Origin: Erwinia sp.
GTDB lineage: Bacteria; Pseudomonadota; Gammaproteobacteria; Enterobacterales; Enterobacteriaceae
Length of the DNA: 15,046 bases
Assembly: GCA_003512805.1 (NCBI GenBank)
Contig: DOOK01000421.1
Location: forward strand, 1 to 15,046
Direction: 5' to 3'
Within the stretch, counting starts at the first letter, position 1, and the number at the start of each line of letters is the position of its first letter. A program made the translations under genes and the position numbers. Below the pieces are notes generated by a model that did not search any database, was not told where the DNA came from, and saw only the letters and a program-made list of their open reading frames with translations. This document shows, one piece after another, positions 7,391-15,046 of the stretch.

Positions 7391-8215
7391 ATGGCTCTGC
7401 AACAGGAAATTATCGAAGCGCTGGGGGTGAAACCCACCATTGATGCGCAGCAGGAAATTCGCACCAGCGTCGACTTTCTGAAAGCGTACCTGAAGGCTTA
7501 CCCGTTTATTAAGTCACTGGTGCTGGGTATCAGCGGCGGTCAGGACTCCACGCTGGCCGGTAAGCTAAGCCAGCTCGCCATCAGCGAACTGCGCGAGGAG
7601 ACCGGCCAGGAATACCAGTTTATTGCCGTGCGCCTGCCTTACGGCAACCAGGCGGACGAGAAAGATTGCCAGGACGCGCTGCAGTTTATCCAGGCTGACC
7701 GCGTGCTGACGGTCAACATCAAAGAGGCGGTGCTGGCCAGTGAAAAAGCGCTACGTGATGCAGGCATCACCCTTTCCGATTTCGTGCGCGGCAATGAAAA
7801 AGCGCGCGAAAGAATGAAGGCTCAGTACAGCATTGCCGGCATGACTTCCGGCGTGGTGGTGGGAACCGATCATGCGGCCGAGGCGGTAACCGGTTTCTAT
7901 ACCAAGTACGGCGACGGCGGCACGGATATTAATCCGCTGTTCCGTCTGAATAAGAGCCAGGGTAAGCAGCTGCTGAAGGCGCTGGGCTGTCCGGAGCATC
8001 TCTACCTTAAACAGCCAACGGCTGACCTGGAGGACGATCGTCCCGGTTTACAGGATGAAGTGGCGCTGGGCGTAACCTATGAGATGATCGACCAGTATCT
8101 GGAAGGCAAAAAGATTGCCGACGACGCGGCGAAGATTATCGAAGGCTGGTATCTGAAAACCGAGCACAAGCGCCGTCCGCCGATTACCGTATTTGATGAT
8201 TTCTGGAAAAAATAA
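7391..8215 (+). CDS. nadE: NH3-dependent NAD+ synthetase
   Basis: NadE catalyses the last step of NAD synthesis, amidating deamido-NAD with ammonia and ATP through an adenylate intermediate. It is a cytoplasmic homodimer. The 274 residues compare with 275 in E. coli. The ATP pyrophosphatase loop SGGQDS is at 48-53. Other conserved blocks are [63 protein letters not shown], and the C-terminal [17 protein letters not shown]. The single-domain form lacks a glutaminase domain, as in E. coli. ATG 7391 follows AGGAG at 7380-7384 with 6 bases between. A weak promoter candidate is TTGTCG (7310-7315) with TAGTTT (7333-7338) at 17 bases. Read-through from the upstream pump gene is also possible because no clear terminator separates them. 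Confidence 0.98.
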   Translation: MALQQEIIEALGVKPTIDAQQEIRTSVDFLKAYLKAYPFIKSLVLGISGGQDSTLAGKLSQLAISELREETGQEYQFIAVRLPYGNQADEKDCQDALQFIQADRVLTVNIKEAVLASEKALRDAGITLSDFVRGNEKARERMKAQYSIAGMTSGVVVGTDHAAEAVTGFYTKYGDGGTDINPLFRLNKSQGKQLLKALGCPEHLYLKQPTADLEDDRPGLQDEVALGVTYEMIDQYLEGKKIADDAAKIIEGWYLKTEHKRRPPITVFDDFWKK

Positions 8216-8222
8216 ACCCGAC

Positions 8223-8249
8223 GGGCGATCGTCAGATCGCCCACGTTTT
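8223..8249 (+). terminator. Probable terminator after nadE
   Basis: GGGCGATC (8223-8230) and GATCGCCC (8235-8242) form a perfect 8-bp stem around a GTCA loop. Only a short TTTT (8246-8249) follows after ACG. The stem is strong and the tract is weak. Confidence 0.65.
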
Positions 8250-8341
8250 GCGTTCTGTTCCCCGCTTTCCGCCTCTTTATCATCGGCCCGCTGCGATTAA
8301 CAGCGCGATCCGACTCTTTTTTATCCAGCAAACGCCTGATA

Positions 8342-8361
8342 CACTGTATAAGCAAACAGTA
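8342..8361. promoter_or_regulatory. LexA binding site (SOS box) of cho
   Basis: CTGT (8344-8347), eight bases, ACAG (8356-8359) is the perfect CTGT-N8-ACAG LexA core, followed by the consensus TA. It overlaps TATAAG (8347-8352), a likely -10, and lies just before the GGAG ribosome site at 8365-8368, so bound LexA would block the promoter. cho is a known SOS gene in E. coli. Confidence 0.93.
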
Positions 8362-8374
8362 AGCGGAGTGCAAT

Positions 8375-9238
8375 GTGGTCAGACGTCCAGCCAGCCATCG
8401 CCTGTCATTTGAACCGGCGGCAATTTATCAGTATCCCGAACATTTGCGGCCCTCTCTTGAGGGGCTGCCTTCCCTGCCCGGCGTGTATACCTTTCACGGC
8501 GACAGCGAGTCTCTGCCGCTTTATATCGGTAAAAGCGTCAATTTGCGCAGCCGGGTCATGTCGCATTTCCGCACGGCGGACGAGGCAAAAATGCTGCGTC
8601 AGGCACGTTACGTCAGCTATATCACCACGGCTGGCGAACTGGGTGCGCTGCTGTTGGAAGCGCAAATGATCAAGGTTCAGCAGCCGCTTTTTAACAAACG
8701 GCTGCGCAAAAACCGTCAGCTTTGTTCACTGCTGATAAACGATCTGAAGCCCAGCGTGGTCTATGCCAAAGAAGTCGATTTTTCCCATACTTCCGATCTG
8801 TTCGGCCTTTATTCCAGCCGCCGCTCCGCGCTGGAAACGCTGCAAAAAATCGCCGACGAGCAGCGGCTTTGTTTGGGCCTGCTGGGGCTGGAAAACGTCA
8901 GTAAAGGTCGCGCCTGCTTTCGCGCCAGCCTGGGCCGCTGCGCGGGCGCCTGCTGCGGTAAAGAGACGCCGGAAGCTCATCACGAAAGGTTGCTGGCCGC
9001 GCTGGAGCGCGTGCGCGTACAGTGCTGGCCCTGGGACGGCGCGGTCGGCGTGGTGGAAGAAGGTCCGCTGAAAACGCAGATCCACGTCATCAATAACTGG
9101 TTTTACCTGGGATCGGTGGATGAGATTAGCGAGGCGGGCAAGCTGACCTCCACGCCGCAGGGCTTTGACAGCGACGGCTACAAAATTCTCTGCAAACCCA
9201 TCGTCAGCGGCAAGTTCCCGATTATTCCGCTGGGCTGA
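8375..9238 (+). CDS. cho: Excinuclease Cho (UvrC homologue), SOS-induced
   Basis: Cho makes the 3'-side incision in UvrAB-marked damaged DNA and can replace UvrC's first cut at bulky lesions. It is 287 residues against about 295 in E. coli. The GIY-YIG nuclease domain occupies about 30-110: GVY at 36-38, YIG at 50-52, the Arg-bearing helix KSVNLRSRV at 53-61, and the segment GELGALLLEAQMIK with acidic residues at 88 and 95, followed by QQPLFN. A Cys-rich block (CFRASLGRCAGACCGKE, about 180-197) matches the corresponding part of UvrC. The UvrB-binding and RNase H-like domains of full UvrC are absent, as expected for Cho. The start is GTG 8375, with GGAG at 8365-8368 6 bases before it; it gives the MVRR start also seen in E. 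coli. ATG 8373 is in another frame. Controlled by the LexA box upstream. Confidence 0.95.
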   Translation: MVRRPASHRLSFEPAAIYQYPEHLRPSLEGLPSLPGVYTFHGDSESLPLYIGKSVNLRSRVMSHFRTADEAKMLRQARYVSYITTAGELGALLLEAQMIKVQQPLFNKRLRKNRQLCSLLINDLKPSVVYAKEVDFSHTSDLFGLYSSRRSALETLQKIADEQRLCLGLLGLENVSKGRACFRASLGRCAGACCGKETPEAHHERLLAALERVRVQCWPWDGAVGVVEEGPLKTQIHVINNWFYLGSVDEISEAGKLTSTPQGFDSDGYKILCKPIVSGKFPIIPLG

Positions 9239-9269
9239 CCGCACGTCAGGGATCACAGTCAGATAAACA

Positions 9270-9316
9270 AAACCGCCGGGGCTGTCCCCTGACTCAGGGA
9301 ACACCCTCGGCGGTTT
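9270..9316. terminator. Large terminator hairpin between convergent cho and spy
   Basis: AAACCGCCG (9270-9278) pairs with CGGCGGTTT (9308-9316). The stem is extended by GGG (9279-9281) with CCC (9304-9306) across a bulged T. An inner hairpin has TCCC (9285-9288) with GGGA (9297-9300). On the minus strand the stem runs into TTTTGTTTA, so it best suits spy; the plus-strand tail is only TTT for cho. Confidence 0.75.
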
Positions 9317-9328
9317 CGCCTCTCGCCT

Positions 9329-9352
9329 GCCGGGCAAGGAATCTTACCCGGC
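9329..9352. other. Second strong hairpin in the spy 3' region
   Basis: GCCGGG (9329-9334) and CCCGGC (9347-9352) pair, a C-A mismatch follows, and then AAG (9336-9338) pairs with CTT (9343-9345) around GAAT. No T-run follows on either strand, so it is not a terminator alone. It lies between the spy stop and the main terminator. Confidence 0.7.
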
Positions 9353-9361
9353 GATAACGTT

Positions 9362-9856
9362 TTATTCAGCAGCCGGCGCGGCAGGGGCCTGGTCGCCGTG
9401 GTGCGGCTTCTCGGTCAGGCGTTTTTCAAAGTTCGCGTTGAACTCTTTTTTCTGCTCTGGCGTCAGCACGTTATACATTTTGTTCTGCGTTTCCAGCATG
9501 GAAAGCGCGCGGACCTTGCCGTCAGCCGACATTTTTTCTGCCTGAGCTTCTGCTTTAGCCTTGTCGAAGCTGTCAGCGGCGATAATGCCGTGCAGCGCGC
9601 GGCGCTCTTCCAGAGAAGGACGCGGCATCTCTTTATGCGCATCTTTCATAATGCTGCGCATCTGCTCTTTCTGCGCGTCGGTGAGGTTCAGGCCTTTAAA
9701 CATCTCGTGTGGCCCGCCATGACGAGGGGGTTTATGCATCATCGGCTTATCGGCACCAGCCGGTGCCGGCGTGATGTTATCCGCTGCGGCATGAACAATA
9801 CTTGCCGCGCCCATTGCCAGTGTCATTGCTACAACCAGAGAAGTTAATTTACGCAT
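9362..9856 (-). CDS. spy: Periplasmic ATP-independent chaperone Spy
   Basis: Spy is a cradle-shaped dimeric chaperone that prevents aggregation of unfolded periplasmic proteins. In E. coli it is induced by the Cpx and Bae envelope stress systems. The length is 164 residues against 161. A signal peptide (MRKLTSLVVAMTLAMGAASIVHA, cleavage near residue 23) precedes an unstructured His/Pro-rich stretch and an all-helical core. Two LTxxQ motifs of the family are visible, LNLTDAQ near residue 56 and LTPEQ near 131, along with PSLEERRALHGII and ETQNKMYNVL. The start is ATG 9856-9854, because AAGGAA (complement of 9863-9868) lies 6 bases before it and because it begins the signal peptide. An in-frame ATG at 9874 would add six residues ahead of the signal and lacks a better ribosome site. 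Confidence 0.97.
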   Translation of the reverse strand: MRKLTSLVVAMTLAMGAASIVHAAADNITPAPAGADKPMMHKPPRHGGPHEMFKGLNLTDAQKEQMRSIMKDAHKEMPRPSLEERRALHGIIAADSFDKAKAEAQAEKMSADGKVRALSMLETQNKMYNVLTPEQKKEFNANFEKRLTEKPHHGDQAPAAPAAE

Positions 9857-9881
9857 AGTATGTTCCTTTTGCATTTCTGTG

Positions 9882-9962
9882 ACGACAGCGTTGTCGTGAT
9901 GTCGGGATTCAGTTTATGCCGCTGAACGTCAAGTAATCAGAGTGTGGGTAAAGCCTTGAAAG
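9882..9962 (-). promoter_or_regulatory. spy upstream region: possible CpxR-like box, -35 and 5' UTR hairpin
   Basis: Read on the plus strand, GTAAA-N5-GAAAG at 9948-9962 is a partial match to the CpxR box GTAAA-N5-GTAAA. Toward spy, TTGACG (complement of 9927-9932) is a plausible -35, but no good -10 follows at 17 bases. Inverted repeats ACGACA (9882-9887) and TGTCGT (9892-9897) could form a hairpin in the leader. Each element is weak alone; the expected control by Cpx/Bae is family knowledge. Confidence 0.28.
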
Positions 9963-10142
9963 CATAAAAGATAAAAATGCGGCAATCATGGAGAGAATGC
10001 GAAGATTAGGGTGAGGAATTGCAAAAGGATATGTCTTTAGCGCGTTTAATGCAGGAATTGTGGAGGAGTGTAATACAGCCGACAGGAACGAGAAAGGAAA
10101 AAGTAAGGGCGCCGACAGGTTACCCGGCCGGCTTTATTACCC
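9963..10142. other. Spacer between spy and the astE 3' end, no feature identified
   Basis: The stretch is rich in A and G on the plus strand. It contains a 9-base direct repeat, GCCGACAGG (10078-10086 and 10111-10119). I see no convincing gene. No clear Rho-independent terminator for the ast operon is present just beyond the astE stop at 10143; termination may be Rho-dependent or use weak GC-rich structure near 10100-10135. Confidence 0.6.
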
Positions 10143-11141
10143 TCAGCTGCTGCCGCTGGTTTCATTATGGGCGTTATCTTCCACCAGCATCAGTCCGGCG
10201 CGCTGCCCTCTTGCCACATTGGGGTTGGGGAAAAGCACATATTCTCTTGCCTGCTGCACGTAGCAGCGCTTGTCGCCATCCTCAGCCAACAGGGTGCCCT
10301 GAGGGAAAGCGGTAAAGTTCAGCGTCTCCGCATTCATATGCAACACGAAAGCCTCGGTAAAACGGGTAATCTGCTGCGATACCCGATAGCGCTGCGGCGG
10401 CTCTCCCACCGGTGGTAAAGGCTCACCTGAGAGCAAAGCGGCCAGCGCGGCGTGCGCGGCACTGAACAGCGTTAAATCATTCTGACCAAAAGGCAGCGCT
10501 TTCCCTAACTCCAGCGTGCAGCTGGCTGCATTAAAGTGCTGCGAACTGTAATGCGTAAAGGTGCCGCCCGGTGCCCGATGGAACACCAGTGCTTCAAGGC
10601 CAGCCGCGCTCAGCCAGTGAAGAAAGTCTTCCGGCCACGGCGTTTCACGCATCGGCATCACGCCGAACCGGCTATGCCAGGAGCCGCGAATAGCAGTATG
10701 CAGATCCAGATGCCAGCGGCTTTCCTCTGTACAGCTAACCTGCCAGAAATTCTCCAGCGCCTGCTCCAGACGCCAGGCCCGTCGGGCTTCAGGATGGTCG
10801 TCGTACTGCTGCCAGCGGCCGCCAAACAGCCGGTTGAGATCGCAATGGCGATAGCGTTTACCGCTGGCAATGGCTTCCGGATTCCCTAAGATGACCAGCA
10901 CGCGCGCTTTGAGTGGCCGTTTGCCCGCCAACAGCTCGCTAACCAACTGATTAAGGATTTCAATGGGCGCGGTTTCGTTGCCGTGGATCCCGGCGGAAAT
11001 GACCAGCGCCTGGGTGCCGGGCTGATGCGGATTGAGTTCAAGGATGCCGTGATCCAGCCACTGCCAGTTCAACTGGTCGTTACGGCCAAAAGCTTTTGCA
11101 GGCGGCTCTGTGCTTAACGTCTGCTGAAGAAAGTCCTGCAT
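10143..11141 (-). CDS. astE: Succinylglutamate desuccinylase
   Basis: AstE catalyses the last AST step, hydrolysing N-succinyl-L-glutamate to glutamate and succinate in the cytoplasm. It is a zinc hydrolase of the AstE/AspA (M14-like) family. At 332 residues it is about ten longer than E. coli AstE (322), the extra being in the tail. Zinc ligands are visible as His53 and Glu56 in GIHGNETAP and His148 in HLDLHTAIRGS. The probable catalytic Glu211 is in CTLELGKA. CDLNRLFGG (about 100-108) is another family block. ATG at 11141-11139 has GGAG (complement of 11147-11150) just upstream. It is the last gene of the minus-strand operon, separated from astB by 80 bases with a hairpin, unlike the overlapping junctions upstream. 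Confidence 0.97.
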   Translation of the reverse strand: MQDFLQQTLSTEPPAKAFGRNDQLNWQWLDHGILELNPHQPGTQALVISAGIHGNETAPIEILNQLVSELLAGKRPLKARVLVILGNPEAIASGKRYRHCDLNRLFGGRWQQYDDHPEARRAWRLEQALENFWQVSCTEESRWHLDLHTAIRGSWHSRFGVMPMRETPWPEDFLHWLSAAGLEALVFHRAPGGTFTHYSSQHFNAASCTLELGKALPFGQNDLTLFSAAHAALAALLSGEPLPPVGEPPQRYRVSQQITRFTEAFVLHMNAETLNFTAFPQGTLLAEDGDKRCYVQQAREYVLFPNPNVARGQRAGLMLVEDNAHNETSGSS

Positions 11142-11176
11142 AGATTCTCCTTATTATAAGTTCTCCCTGCGACTGC

Positions 11177-11210
11177 CAGCGCGCGCAAAGGTTCAACCCG
11201 GCGCGCCCTG
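11177..11210. other. GC-rich hairpin in the astB-astE spacer
   Basis: Arms 11177-11186 (CAGCGCGCGC) and 11201-11210 pair at 9 of 10 positions around a 14-base loop. The loop holds a further GGTT/AACC pairing (11190-11193 with 11195-11198). No T-run follows on the minus strand, so termination is unlikely. It could be an mRNA stability or processing element between cistrons. Confidence 0.6.
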
Positions 11211-11221
11211 TTCCTCCCTGA

Positions 11222-15038
<3,817 letters not shown>

Positions 15039-15046
15039 GATAACGC

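Noticed and set aside
10019..10315. Open reading frame of 98 codons with AAGGAT before an ATG near 10030
   Set aside because: It runs about 170 bases antisense into the astE 3' end, has no recognisable protein features, and its composition after 10143 mirrors astE codons.
11153..11158. Perfect TATAAT on the minus strand before astE
   Set aside because: A start 7 bases downstream would fall within the astE ribosome site, leaving almost no leader, and no -35 lies at suitable spacing. It is probably part of the A/T-rich leader.

Overview
The window reads as ordinary chromosome from an enterobacterium, most likely an Erwiniaceae-type genome (Erwinia, Pantoea or Mixta-like). That assignment is inferred from remembered family sequences and gene order. 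The backbone tcyP - katE - osmE - nadE - cho - spy - astE/astB/astD/astA follows the order known from Escherichia coli. The proteins are close to their E. coli counterparts, for example KatE with His128, Asn201, His392 and Tyr415 at identical numbers. No mobile element, CRISPR array, tRNA or rRNA was seen.

Layout. Positions 1-467 hold the 3' end of the cystine symporter gene tcyP, closed by a strong terminator. katE (610-2874) follows with an RpoS-like -10 and its own terminator. From about 2930 to 4955 there is a non-backbone block. It holds an ACS-type major facilitator transporter preceded by a good sigma-54 promoter match, and a small secreted protein with four GWDRGH-type repeats. A bidirectional terminator separates this block from osmE, which lies on the minus strand. 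A second non-backbone block (5427-7276) is a TetR regulator and a Bcr/CflA-type efflux pump. Their genes overlap by 4 bases, and a perfect palindromic operator sits just downstream of the -10 box. nadE and the SOS-controlled nuclease gene cho follow; cho has a perfect LexA core. cho converges with spy across tandem hairpins. The right third is the minus-strand arginine succinyltransferase operon, read astA-astD-astB-astE, with astC expected just beyond the right edge.

How the genes work together. KatE (peroxide), OsmE (osmotic envelope lipoprotein), Spy (periplasmic chaperone) and Cho (DNA repair) are stress functions under different global controls. The AST enzymes carry arginine to glutamate, releasing ammonia and succinate for nitrogen supply. 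NadE makes NAD. The two extra blocks add uptake of an unknown, probably organic-anion, substrate and drug or toxicant export. Compared with E. coli, cedA and the chb cluster are missing between tcyP and osmE. The tetR-pump pair is inserted between osmE and nadE, and ves is missing between cho and spy.

No plainly undescribed multigene system is visible. The best leads are the sigma-54 promoter candidate at 2999-3014, the repeat-bearing secreted protein at 4489-4914, the TetR operator at 5441-5462, and the structured 3' region of spy.
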